From Rikenellaceae bacterium (GTDB lineage: Bacteria > Bacteroidota > Bacteroidia > Bacteroidales > Rikenellaceae): a stretch of DNA of 64,000 bases. The notes below the pieces were generated by a model. That model worked only from the letters and a program-made list of their open reading frames with translations, was not told the DNA's origin and did not search any database. The stretch is taken from positions 62,001 to 126,000 of the forward strand of contig SUZR01000005.1 in NCBI GenBank assembly GCA_015059845.1, written 5' to 3'. Shown in pieces: positions 51,964 through 59,834 of this stretch (positions within the stretch are counted from its first letter, which is position 1; every line of letters starts with the position of its first letter). A program made the translations under genes and the position numbers.

Positions 51964-51971
51964 CAAATATA
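51964..51971 (-). promoter_or_regulatory. -7 box of tRNA-Glu
   Basis: On the minus strand this reads TATATTTG, a full match, 17 bp before the tRNA 5' end. Confidence 0.55.
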
Positions 51972-52097
51972 GGGCAAAAATATTACACTGCAAATTTTTC
52001 CGCAAAAAAAATGCAAAAAATATATATTTTACCCATTTTTCATCCCGAAAGCAACCTTTTTGACCTATTTTTAGTCTAATATTACCGCCCAAAACAG

Positions 52098-52143
52098 CTC
52101 TGCTATCGAGGGACATCCGACTCTGCCATCAAGGAACATCTGC
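52098..52143. repeat. Imperfect 24-bp tandem repeat
   Basis: CTCTGCTATCGAGGGACATC is followed 24 bp later by CTCTGCCATCAAGGAACATC. Three differences are seen in 20 bases. It lies in an otherwise empty region, 51972-52156, between the tRNA promoter and a terminator. Confidence 0.55.
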
Positions 52144-52156
52144 TCGCACAACAAAA

Positions 52157-52187
52157 AAAATACCCGCCACCGAGGGCGGGTATTTAT
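52157..52187 (-). terminator. Terminator of the HEAT-DUF1080 operon
   Basis: AAATACCCGCC and GGGCGGGTATTT pair; on the minus strand the stem runs into TTTTTTTTG. Confidence 0.88.
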
Positions 52188-52203
52188 AAAAATGGTTTAG
52201 GAA

Positions 52204-54987
52204 TTACAACTCCTTAACACGTACGTGGCGGTACTTGATACCCTCGCCGTGACCGAGGAAACCGATGTGACCCTTCTTGTTGAACAAGCCAGGGTGGTTA
52301 CGACCATCAACGGTGTAGGGGTTCTTGTTGCTGCCATCGGGAGCAACGTTGTGACCCTTTGTAGCCTTGCGGATGTTACCATCTACGATAACCTGACCAT
52401 CAACGATAACGGTGATGCGGTCACCCTTAGCGCGAATCTCCTCGCTGTGCCACTCGCCCAGCGCACCCCACTTGATACGCTTTGCGGGGATGATACCATA
52501 TACTGAGCCGTGTACCTGATGCTCCTTCAAATTCTTATAGATAGGTGAGTCGTGGTGCAACACCTGCAACTCCATACCGTGGTAAGCAGCATCAACACCC
52601 ATAGGTGTGCGGATACCAACACCATTGTTCACGCCATCGCGGTCGAAGCAGAACTCAAAGCGAAGAACGAAGTCTGCATACTCCTTCTTTGTATAGAGGT
52701 TACCTGTTGTGCCGTAAGATGCAGTTACATACATATAACCATCAACGGGCTGGTAAGCCTCCAGGTTGCCTGTCCACGCATCCATATTCTGGCCATCGAA
52801 CAACAACTCAAAGCCCTCGGCCTTCTCCTCTGCGCTCAACTCAGTGATGATTGAGTGTGACTCGCGAGCCTTGTTCTCAGAGATAAACTTCTCGATATCC
52901 TTACGCTTGTAAACAGCGTCACCGTCGTTCAACGTTGCAGATACCTTCTCCAAGAGAGCCTTAACCTCAGCTGAGTAGAACTCGGGGTGCTTGGTAGCAA
53001 TCTCCAATACGGTGTTAGCTGCAGCCTGTGCAGTCTCGGCGTTGTCCATATACTCCGAAGCCAACATCATAGCCTGGTAGTTCTGTGTAGCAGAGAGAGC
53101 TGACAAAGCCTGATTCTTATACTTGAGTGCGGGGTTAGTCTCCAACGCCTTGCGGTAGTTCATATACTTCTGGTCGTTGTTAAGATTAGACGCACCTGTC
53201 AAAGCGATATAACGTGCAATAGCCTTATCCTTGAGCTCAGCGTTAGCAGTAGCCTCCAGCAGAGTAGGCAGTACGCTTGCATCATTCAAAGCGCAAAGAC
53301 CCTCGAATGCTGACTTCTGAGCCTCGCCTGTAGATGACTTGTAACCCTCAATGATGGGAGCCACAGCCTCCTTAGCGCCTGTTGCAGCCAATACGGGGTA
53401 GTAGATGTGCTTCTTCGCGCCAGCCTTAGCCATACGCTCCTGAATCATCTTTGCCTGCTCGGCTGCGGGCTTGTTCTGGATAGCCTTAATGATAGCCTCA
53501 TTCATAGGCTTACCCTGCTCGAAGAGGTTGCACAATGCGTTGAAGTTCTTCTCTGTAGCGTTGGTTGTAAGTGCGGGGATAGCTGAGTCGTCACCACCGT
53601 TGTCAACCCATACCAACACCTTAGATGCAGCTGCGGGGATACGACGCTTGGTGAGTACCTGCTTAGAGATAGCGCGAGCGTGTGAGTTGATATCCATCAC
53701 GCGAACGAGCTCATCGTTGATAGAGCCGTTGAATGAGAGCAAGCCCTTCACCAAAGCTGCGTCAACAACCTCGTTTGCCTCACCATTCTCTACGCGGTTA
53801 ACCAGAGCCTTAAGAGCCTGCTCGCCACCAATCTTCGATGCAGCAGCGATAGCAGCGCAAGCAACATCGTCGTTTGAGCTGGCAACATAGGGAGCTACCT
53901 TAGCAATCTGCGATGCAGCGTGCTGTGCGCCCAACCAGTTCAAGATGTCAACCTTAGCCACGTCAGCAGCCTTGGCCAGCTGACCAGCAACGGCAGCGTA
54001 GGTGTTATCGTCAGCATAAGCCTCCGACAGACGCATAGCACCATAGCGGTACTCGCGGCAGTCGTCAGCGAGAGCCTTCACTACCAGCGGAGTGGTAGCA
54101 GCGCCCTTCATCTGCACCAATAAATCCAACCCTGCAAGACGAACGTTTGACTTCTGGAACTTCATCATCTTCTTAGCCTCCTTCTCAACGAGTTTGGGCT
54201 CGTGCTTCATAAGGTGACCGTTCAAGAGTGTGAGGTATGCACCGTAAGCGTCAGTAGGCTCAAATGTATAGCCAACAGCCTTAGCAGCAGCGCTCAACAC
54301 CTTAGCAGCGTCAGCACCACCCCACGCACCGAGTGCGAGGTAAATCTGAGTCTTAAGCTCGGGAGTAGCACCCTGCAACCAAGAGATAACGATAGGCTCT
54401 GCATCGTGGAAGTGATGCTTGTATGATGCAATCTGTGCCAACAAAACCTTGCTTACGCCGTTCTGTGCCTGATTCTTCATCAACTCATATACAACGGGCT
54501 CCGAGCCGTGGATAGCAGCCAAAGCGCGTGCTGCGAAGTTACCCTGATACTGGTCCTTCAGATAGCCTGCATAGAACTCTGCATCCTCAGCCGTAGCACA
54601 AATCTGCAAAGCAGTCATCAAGAATGCCTTGTTGGGGTTGTCCGTAGTCTTCTCGATAGCGGCCTTCAAGCCTGCGCGTACAGCGTCACGCTGTGCAGCG
54701 CCATCCTTCGACACGTATGAAGCAACACCGTTTACGGCATACTCAACAGCCGAGTTGTTTACGCCCTCAGCCATAGGTGAAAGCATCAAAGCCAGCTGCT
54801 CGATGCCCTCAGCACCTGTTGAAGCGAGCTCGGCCATAACCTGATTATATGTTGCGGGCAACTCGGCCGGAAGCTGAGCCAAAGCGTCAGCTACGATGGT
54901 CGAGGTTGCGCGACCGCGTGCATCCTGAGCGTTAACTGCCGCAAGGGGCATCAACATCAGGGCGATAAATAAAAATATTCTTTTCAT
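52204..54987 (-). CDS. HEAT-repeat / DUF1080 (3-keto-glycoside hydrolase type) fusion protein
   Basis: A 927-residue secreted protein (signal peptide about 20 residues, ending AAVNAQD). Residues about 30-700 are Ala-rich paired helices, read as HEAT-like repeats (for example VRLAGLDLLVQMKGAATTPL and YVASSNDDVACAAIAAASKI). From about residue 722 comes a DUF1080 domain: GFELLFDGQNMDAWTG, DFVLRFEFCFDRDGVNNGVG and HIGFLGHGEGIKYRHVRV, compared with the stand-alone protein at 5541-6320. A Gfo/Idh/MocA gene lies 23 bp upstream on the same strand. The HEAT part may be a scaffold or a substrate-holding solenoid; its role is inferred. Confidence 0.85.
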   Translation of the reverse strand: MKRIFLFIALMLMPLAAVNAQDARGRATSTIVADALAQLPAELPATYNQVMAELASTGAEGIEQLALMLSPMAEGVNNSAVEYAVNGVASYVSKDGAAQRDAVRAGLKAAIEKTTDNPNKAFLMTALQICATAEDAEFYAGYLKDQYQGNFAARALAAIHGSEPVVYELMKNQAQNGVSKVLLAQIASYKHHFHDAEPIVISWLQGATPELKTQIYLALGAWGGADAAKVLSAAAKAVGYTFEPTDAYGAYLTLLNGHLMKHEPKLVEKEAKKMMKFQKSNVRLAGLDLLVQMKGAATTPLVVKALADDCREYRYGAMRLSEAYADDNTYAAVAGQLAKAADVAKVDILNWLGAQHAASQIAKVAPYVASSNDDVACAAIAAASKIGGEQALKALVNRVENGEANEVVDAALVKGLLSFNGSINDELVRVMDINSHARAISKQVLTKRRIPAAASKVLVWVDNGGDDSAIPALTTNATEKNFNALCNLFEQGKPMNEAIIKAIQNKPAAEQAKMIQERMAKAGAKKHIYYPVLAATGAKEAVAPIIEGYKSSTGEAQKSAFEGLCALNDASVLPTLLEATANAELKDKAIARYIALTGASNLNNDQKYMNYRKALETNPALKYKNQALSALSATQNYQAMMLASEYMDNAETAQAAANTVLEIATKHPEFYSAEVKALLEKVSATLNDGDAVYKRKDIEKFISENKARESHSIITELSAEEKAEGFELLFDGQNMDAWTGNLEAYQPVDGYMYVTASYGTTGNLYTKKEYADFVLRFEFCFDRDGVNNGVGIRTPMGVDAAYHGMELQVLHHDSPIYKNLKEHQVHGSVYGIIPAKRIKWGALGEWHSEEIRAKGDRITVIVDGQVIVDGNIRKATKGHNVAPDGSNKNPYTVDGRNHPGLFNKKGHIGFLGHGEGIKYRHVRVKEL

Positions 54988-55010
54988 CGTTAGTTACTCT
55001 TTAGGGTTAA

Positions 55011-56306
55011 TTAGATTTTCCAGGGAGCGCGCATAGGCTGGTCAATCAACGCATTTGCGGCCTCGTCGTTAATGAACTGCAACTTCACGGGGTCGAACTC
55101 CAGCGTGCGGTTCAAGCGCAATGCGCAAAGACCCATATTCACGATGGTAGCCGAGCGGAAGCCGTTAATCTCGTTAAGAGCAAACTTCTCGCGGTTGTGG
55201 ATACACTTGATGAAGTCTGTATTCTGCGGCTCGGGATCGGGCAACTCCGAGAGGATGTCCATAATGTTGTGTGCAGGCTGACCATTGAGCTCGCAACGGA
55301 AGCCCTGATATACCTTACCGTTAGGACCCTCGATGTAGGGAGCTGTGGGGTCGCCGTGCTGCTCACCCTGAAGGATAATCTGGCAACCATCATCGTAAGT
55401 ATAGACAATCTTACGCCAAGTACCGATAGCGTCGTGGTGCTGCTGGGGAGCGTCAACCTCAACCTTGATGGGAGAGGTACCATCCTTACCCAGGATATAC
55501 TGTACGGGGTCGATGTAGTGCTGACCCATATCGCCAAGACCACCACCATCGTAATCCCAGTAACCACGGAAGGTCTGGTGAGTACGGTGTTCGTTGTAGG
55601 GCTTGTAAGGTGCCGGGCCCAACCACAAATCGTAATCCAGATTCTTGGGTATAGGCTGCTCAACAAGGTTCTCCTTACCTACCCAGAAGAACTTCCAGTT
55701 GAAACCAGTGTAACCAGAGATGGTAACCTTCAAAGGCCAACCCAATACGCCGCTGTCAACCAGCTTCTTCAAAGGCTCAACCGTTGTACCCAAGCCGTAG
55801 AATGTATCCTTGAAACGGAACCAGGTGTTCAGACGGAAGATACGGCCATTCTGGCGTACAGCCTCCATAACCTTCTTACCCTCGCCGATGGTACGTGTCA
55901 TAGGCTTCTCGCACCAGATATCCTTACCAGCCTTGGCAGCCTCAACGGCCATAATACCGTGCCAGTGGGGAGGAGTTGCGATGTGTACAACGTCCACGTT
56001 GGGGTCGTTGATAAGGTCGCGGTAGAGGTGATAACCCTTCACCTCCTCGTTCAGGCGCTCCTTAGAGAGGCGAACGCCCTTCTCCAGATGGTTGTCGTCG
56101 CAGTCACAAACAGCTACCAGACGGCACTGCTCGTTGCTTGAGAAGTGATTGGCGCTGAAGCCGATACCACCCATACCGATGATACCCTTTGTCAGCTGGT
56201 CGTTGGGTGCAATGTGACCCGGACCTCCAAGAACACGGCGCGGGATGATCGTCAATGCGGCCAAACCACCCATAGTCTTGAGAAAATCTTTTCTGTTAAT
56301 TGCCAT
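55011..56306 (-). CDS. Gfo/Idh/MocA family oxidoreductase (copy 3)
   Basis: A 431-residue protein, shorter and more divergent than the copies at 4033 and 9215. Its N-terminus NRKDFLKTMGGLAALTIIPR is a Tat-like signal with Arg-Lys in place of Arg-Arg. The Rossmann motif is GIIGMGGIG at about residues 40-48, and the Lys motif WCEKPMTRT at about 133-141. The C-terminal part has DYDGGGLGDMGQHYIDPVQY, the analogue of DFGTGALGDMACH. It precedes the HEAT-DUF1080 gene by 23 bp, so dehydrogenase and keto-sugar hydrolase are again paired. The promoter is at 56363. Confidence 0.88.
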   Translation of the reverse strand: MAINRKDFLKTMGGLAALTIIPRRVLGGPGHIAPNDQLTKGIIGMGGIGFSANHFSSNEQCRLVAVCDCDDNHLEKGVRLSKERLNEEVKGYHLYRDLINDPNVDVVHIATPPHWHGIMAVEAAKAGKDIWCEKPMTRTIGEGKKVMEAVRQNGRIFRLNTWFRFKDTFYGLGTTVEPLKKLVDSGVLGWPLKVTISGYTGFNWKFFWVGKENLVEQPIPKNLDYDLWLGPAPYKPYNEHRTHQTFRGYWDYDGGGLGDMGQHYIDPVQYILGKDGTSPIKVEVDAPQQHHDAIGTWRKIVYTYDDGCQIILQGEQHGDPTAPYIEGPNGKVYQGFRCELNGQPAHNIMDILSELPDPEPQNTDFIKCIHNREKFALNEINGFRSATIVNMGLCALRLNRTLEFDPVKLQFINDEAANALIDQPMRAPWKI

Positions 56307-56362
56307 AATTGTTTATTTTAGTTAGTTGTTTTAACTTTCGTTTCGTAACGATATTTACTCTT

Positions 56363-56370
56363 CAAAGTTA
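56363..56370 (-). promoter_or_regulatory. -7 box of the Gfo-HEAT-DUF1080 operon
   Basis: On the minus strand this reads TAACTTTG, a full match, 57 bp before the start. Confidence 0.55.
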
Positions 56371-56496
56371 CTTTATTATTTTGAAACAGCAAAATTTTAT
56401 ACGTAGTATAATCATAATTTGATAGCAAATACGTTATTTATGTACTGAAAACGATTTGGGCGTGCGTTTCGTCTTGACAATTTACGACAAAATATA

Positions 56497-56504
56497 TATC
56501 TTTG
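56497..56504 (+). promoter_or_regulatory. -7 box of the uronate genes
   Basis: TATCTTTG is a full match, 43 bp before the start, with TTGACA at 56474-56479 as the -33 region. Confidence 0.65.
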
Positions 56505-56546
56505 TTAAAATTCGCAGTAGAATAAAAACCTAAAATAACCTTAGAT

Positions 56547-57359
56547 ATGAAAGATTTATTTAGCGTCAAAGAGCGCGTTATCGTCATCACGGGTGCTACG
56601 GGTATCCTCGGCTCGTCGATGGTTGAGCACTTTGCCGAGCAAGGCGCAAAGGTGGTCATCTTGGGCCGTAACCGCGAGGCGGGTACTCGCCTTGAGCGAG
56701 AGGCTAAGGCCAATGGAGGCGAGGCACTCTTTCTGGAGTGTAACGTATTGGACAAGGAGTCGTTAGAGCGTTGTTACGAGGCCATTATGGCTGCATACGG
56801 ACGCATCGACGTGCTGATTAACGGCGCAGGTGGTAATCAGGCTGCCGCAACCGTTCCGCCCGATAAGACCATCTTCGATTTGGATGTGGATGCCGTGAAG
56901 CAGGTTGTTGACCTCAATCTCTTCGGCACAATCCTGCCCACGATGATTTTCGTGAAGGCAATGGTTGCACAGGGCGGCGGCTCGATTATCAACATTGCCT
57001 CGGAGGCGGCTCTGCGTCCGCTGACACGCGTTGCGGGCTATGGCGTTGCGAAGGCTGCCGTTATTAATTGGACAAAATATATGTGTGGCGAGCTGGCTAC
57101 GAAGTTTGGCGAGGGATTTCGTGTGAATGCCGTAGCTCCGGGCTTCCTGCTCACCAACCAGAACAGAGATTTGTTGACCAACCCCGATGGCTCGCTCACG
57201 CCGCGTGCCGAGACCATCATCGCACACACGCCCTACAAGCGTTTCGGTGAGCCCGAGGAGCTGCTCGGCACGTTGCAGTGGCTGGCGTCGGACGCCTCGA
57301 AGTTTGTGACGGGCACGCTGACCGTAGTGGATGGCGGATTTGATGCATTCTCAATCTAA
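56547..57359 (+). CDS. SDR-type D-mannonate oxidoreductase (fructuronate reductase)
   Basis: A 270-residue SDR. The cofactor loop is VITGATGILGSSMVEHFAEQ, NGAGGNQAAAT follows, the catalytic Ser is in INIASEAALRPL, and Tyr-Lys is in GYGVAKAAVINW. The C-terminus ends with TGTLTVVDGGFDAFSI, typical of the SDR branch that reduces D-fructuronate to D-mannonate in glucuronate breakdown. The uxuA gene starts 67 bp downstream, which supports the role. The family is sure; the exact activity is based on the neighbour. Confidence 0.87.
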   Translation: MKDLFSVKERVIVITGATGILGSSMVEHFAEQGAKVVILGRNREAGTRLEREAKANGGEALFLECNVLDKESLERCYEAIMAAYGRIDVLINGAGGNQAAATVPPDKTIFDLDVDAVKQVVDLNLFGTILPTMIFVKAMVAQGGGSIINIASEAALRPLTRVAGYGVAKAAVINWTKYMCGELATKFGEGFRVNAVAPGFLLTNQNRDLLTNPDGSLTPRAETIIAHTPYKRFGEPEELLGTLQWLASDASKFVTGTLTVVDGGFDAFSI

Positions 57360-57369
57360 ATATTGGAAG

Positions 57370-57419
57370 ATTCCCATCGCCGAGCCTTATGGCTCGTCGG
57401 GGAATGACGTAATTTTTTT
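57370..57419 (+). promoter_or_regulatory. Hairpin with T-run between the SDR and uxuA
   Basis: CGAGCC and GGCTCG pair around TTAT, flanked by ATTCCC and GGGAAT that can extend the stem. TTTTTTT follows 9 bp later, just before uxuA. It resembles a leaky terminator or an mRNA-processing stem that could lower uxuA expression relative to the SDR. Confidence 0.5.
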
Positions 57420-57425
57420 GGAATT

Positions 57426-58598
57426 ATGATACTTTGTACACAATCGTGGCGTTGGTACGGGCCTAATGACCCCGTCACGCTAAGTAACATACGTCAGGCG
57501 GGAGCAACCGATATCGTACACGCCCTGCACCACATCCCCAATGGCGAGGTGTGGACGGTGGAGGAGATTCGCAAGCGTCAGCAGATGATAGCCGATGCGG
57601 GCCTAAGGTGGAGTGTTGTGGAGAGCGTTCCCGTACACGAACACATCAAGACGCAGGAGGGTGATTATCAGCTCTATATCGACAACTACAAGCAGTCGAT
57701 TCGCAACCTTGCCGAGTGCGGTATTCACTGCATCACCTACAACTTTATGCCCGTTCTGGACTGGACACGCACCGACCTCGCATACGAGGTAGAGGATGGC
57801 TCGCGTGCGCTGCGTTTCGAGCGTGCTGCATTTATGGCCTTCGACCTCCATATCTTGCGCCGCCCTGCGGCCGAGGCGGAGTACTCGGACAAGGATAAGG
57901 CCATTGCCAAGGCTCGCTATGAGAGTATGAGCGAGGAGGAGCGTGAGCGTCTGACACGCAATATGATAGCTGGACTACCTGGCTCGGAGGAGAGCTTCAC
58001 CGTCGAGCAGTTCCAGCAGGCTCTGGACCGCTACAAGGATATTGACGCCGAGCGTCTGCGTGCCAACTTGATTTACTTCCTACGGGAGGTGTGCCCCGTG
58101 GCTGATGAGTGCGGCTCGGAGATGGTCATCCACCCCGACGACCCTCCCTACCCTATCCTGGGTCTGCCGCGCATAATGTCAACGGCCGAGGATTTCCGCC
58201 GCTTGATAGAGGCTGTGCCTAACCGCTCGAATGGTCTGTGCCTATGTACAGGCTCGTTTGGTGTGAGGGGCGATAACGACCTGCCCGCAATGATGCACGA
58301 GTTTGGCGACAGAGTAGGTTTTGTGCATCTGCGTTCTACGCGCCGCGACGAGGATGGCAACTTCCAGGAGGACAACCATTTGGAGGGCGATGTGCCGATG
58401 TATGAAGTGATGAAGGTCTTCCTTGAGATTCAGCAGCAGCAGGGTCGCAGCATACCGATGCGTCCCGACCACGGACATCAGATGTGTGACGACCTGAATC
58501 GCAAATCCAACCCCGGCTATTCTTGCTACGGCCGTATGCGAGGCTTAGCCGAGTTACGCGGCTTGGAGATGGGAATTGCGTATTCGATTTATAAATAA
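57426..58598 (+). CDS. uxuA: Mannonate dehydratase
   Basis: A 390-residue TIM-barrel enzyme that dehydrates D-mannonate to 2-keto-3-deoxygluconate. It starts with [17 protein letters not shown], which recalls the UxuA start, and has [37 protein letters not shown] (metal and substrate residues), [18 protein letters not shown] and [10 protein letters not shown] near the end. The length is that of the family. It follows the fructuronate reductase-type SDR and fits glucuronate use. The terminator is at 58600. Confidence 0.95.
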   Translation: MILCTQSWRWYGPNDPVTLSNIRQAGATDIVHALHHIPNGEVWTVEEIRKRQQMIADAGLRWSVVESVPVHEHIKTQEGDYQLYIDNYKQSIRNLAECGIHCITYNFMPVLDWTRTDLAYEVEDGSRALRFERAAFMAFDLHILRRPAAEAEYSDKDKAIAKARYESMSEEERERLTRNMIAGLPGSEESFTVEQFQQALDRYKDIDAERLRANLIYFLREVCPVADECGSEMVIHPDDPPYPILGLPRIMSTAEDFRRLIEAVPNRSNGLCLCTGSFGVRGDNDLPAMMHEFGDRVGFVHLRSTRRDEDGNFQEDNHLEGDVPMYEVMKVFLEIQQQQGRSIPMRPDHGHQMCDDLNRKSNPGYSCYGRMRGLAELRGLEMGIAYSIYK

Positions 58599-58599
58599 A

Positions 58600-58627
58600 A
58601 AAAGGGTGTCAGCCGACACCCTTTTTT
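58600..58627. terminator. Terminator after uxuA
   Basis: AAAGGGTGTC and GACACCCTTT pair around AGCC, followed by TTTATT. Confidence 0.88.
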
Positions 58628-58645
58628 ATTACATAAATATCTAAT

Positions 58646-58766
58646 AAGTTGTATAACAAGAGCTATTTTGAAGCTGCTCGCCGACCGAAAAACCGCAGTT
58701 TACTAAAGCGTAAATGAGGTTTTGAGGGCAAGGCAGATGCCAAAAGAGCCTTGTTAGACGGCTTAT
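58646..58766. repeat. Family 2 inverted-repeat element, copy E
   Basis: The left arm AAGTTGTATAACAAGAGC (then TATTTTG) pairs with the right arm CCAAAAGAGCCTTGTTAGAC. The interior has ACCGCAGTTTACTAAAGCGT, then AAATGAGG and GGGCAAGGCAGATGCC. GTTTAC and GTAAA(T) can form a small inner hairpin. The right arm ends at the stop codon (58763-58765) of the minus-strand hydrolase gene. Confidence 0.78.
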
Positions 58767-59560
58767 TTCAATACAAATTTGAGCAATGCCTCCGCGCACG
58801 CTTCAGGCTCCTCGATGAATCCCATATGGCCCGACTCCTCTAACCACGCAACCTGTGCCTGGGGATGATTGGCGACAATCTCCTCGGCAACCTCCACGGG
58901 TATATATCCATCTTTTTTACCCAAGATAAAGAGTTGTGGCACAGCAGATTTGCGCAGCATTTCATTCTGGTCCACACGCTCCATCATACCGCCCAGCAGA
59001 GCCACAATGCCGTCATCCTCGGTGATATGCACGCACTCCGTCAAATCGTCAATATAGCTTCTCAGTCGGCGGCGATTCTGCTCGGCAAAGCCCGCCTCGG
59101 GAGCAACACGCGCCAGCGCATCCTTCTTACCTGCACGCACCAGAGCTATCTCGCGGCGGCGATTCTCGCGCTTAGCCTCCGTGTCGGGATTCGGCGTTGA
59201 GCTGAGCAACACCAACCCATCCAGCTGCTCGGGATAGCGGGCACAGAAGGCCAATGCAACATATCCACCCATCGAGTGGCCCACCATCGTAACTCGCTCT
59301 ATCTCCAACGATTTCAGCATCTGGTGCAACACATCGGCCACCATCTCCATCGTATGCACCTCACCCTTAACCTCCGAGATACCGTGGCCGGGGATATCGA
59401 CCGTAATAACTCGCACCGAGGGGGTCAGCAGCGGCGCAAAATCATCCCACACGTACATCGATTCGAGATATCCGTGCAGCAACACGACACACTTCTCGCC
59501 AACGCCCGAGTCGGCTATATGCAGGGCCGTAGAGCCGGCCATCAGAAATTTCTCCTTCAT
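58763..59560 (-). CDS. Alpha/beta hydrolase
   Basis: A 265-residue alpha/beta hydrolase. The oxyanion strand is [17 protein letters not shown], the nucleophile elbow [10 protein letters not shown] has Ser at about residue 97, the acid is in [12 protein letters not shown], and the His is in [12 protein letters not shown]. There is no signal peptide. It resembles pimeloyl-ester or haloalkane-type esterases, but no specific function is shown. It is not closely like the hydrolase at 19359. It is alone, with its own promoter, and its stop codon meets a family 2 element. Confidence 0.85.
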   Translation of the reverse strand: MKEKFLMAGSTALHIADSGVGEKCVVLLHGYLESMYVWDDFAPLLTPSVRVITVDIPGHGISEVKGEVHTMEMVADVLHQMLKSLEIERVTMVGHSMGGYVALAFCARYPEQLDGLVLLSSTPNPDTEAKRENRRREIALVRAGKKDALARVAPEAGFAEQNRRRLRSYIDDLTECVHITEDDGIVALLGGMMERVDQNEMLRKSAVPQLFILGKKDGYIPVEVAEEIVANHPQAQVAWLEESGHMGFIEEPEACAEALLKFVLK

Positions 59561-59579
59561 AACATTATGTTTTACACCT

Positions 59580-59587
59580 CAAAATTA
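59580..59587 (-). promoter_or_regulatory. -7 box of the hydrolase at 58763
   Basis: On the minus strand this reads TAATTTTG, a full match, 20 bp before the start. Confidence 0.55.
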
Positions 59588-59692
59588 CGAAAAAAAAGAA
59601 TATAACCGCACGAAGATAGATTTTTTCCGACTACGGCTCGGCGGAAAGTTATAGTAGAGAATAATTTATTTGTTTCTCGCGCGAAATATTAC

Positions 59693-59700
59693 TATTTTTG
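59693..59700 (+). promoter_or_regulatory. -7 box of the BamA/TamA-like gene
   Basis: TATTTTTG fits TAnnTTTG, with TTTG about 22 bp upstream. The 5' leader would be about 130 nt and G+C-rich (59720-59800), but I see no known RNA motif in it. Confidence 0.45.
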
Positions 59701-59834
59701 AGCATTAATTTGGGTTATTACGCCGCACAAGGAGTAAAGCGTGGCGCGATGGTACGATGTATGCGTCGTGCGGGAAGATGCAGACGCCAACGTAAGGCAT
59801 ATAACAATTGGGGAACTACCATAAAACAATAGTA

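Noticed and set aside
55197..56141. Open frame of 314 codons on the + strand, opposite the Gfo copy 3 gene
   Set aside because: It is an antisense shadow of a well-supported gene; its protein has no recognisable domain and the codon bias of the true gene explains the lack of stops.
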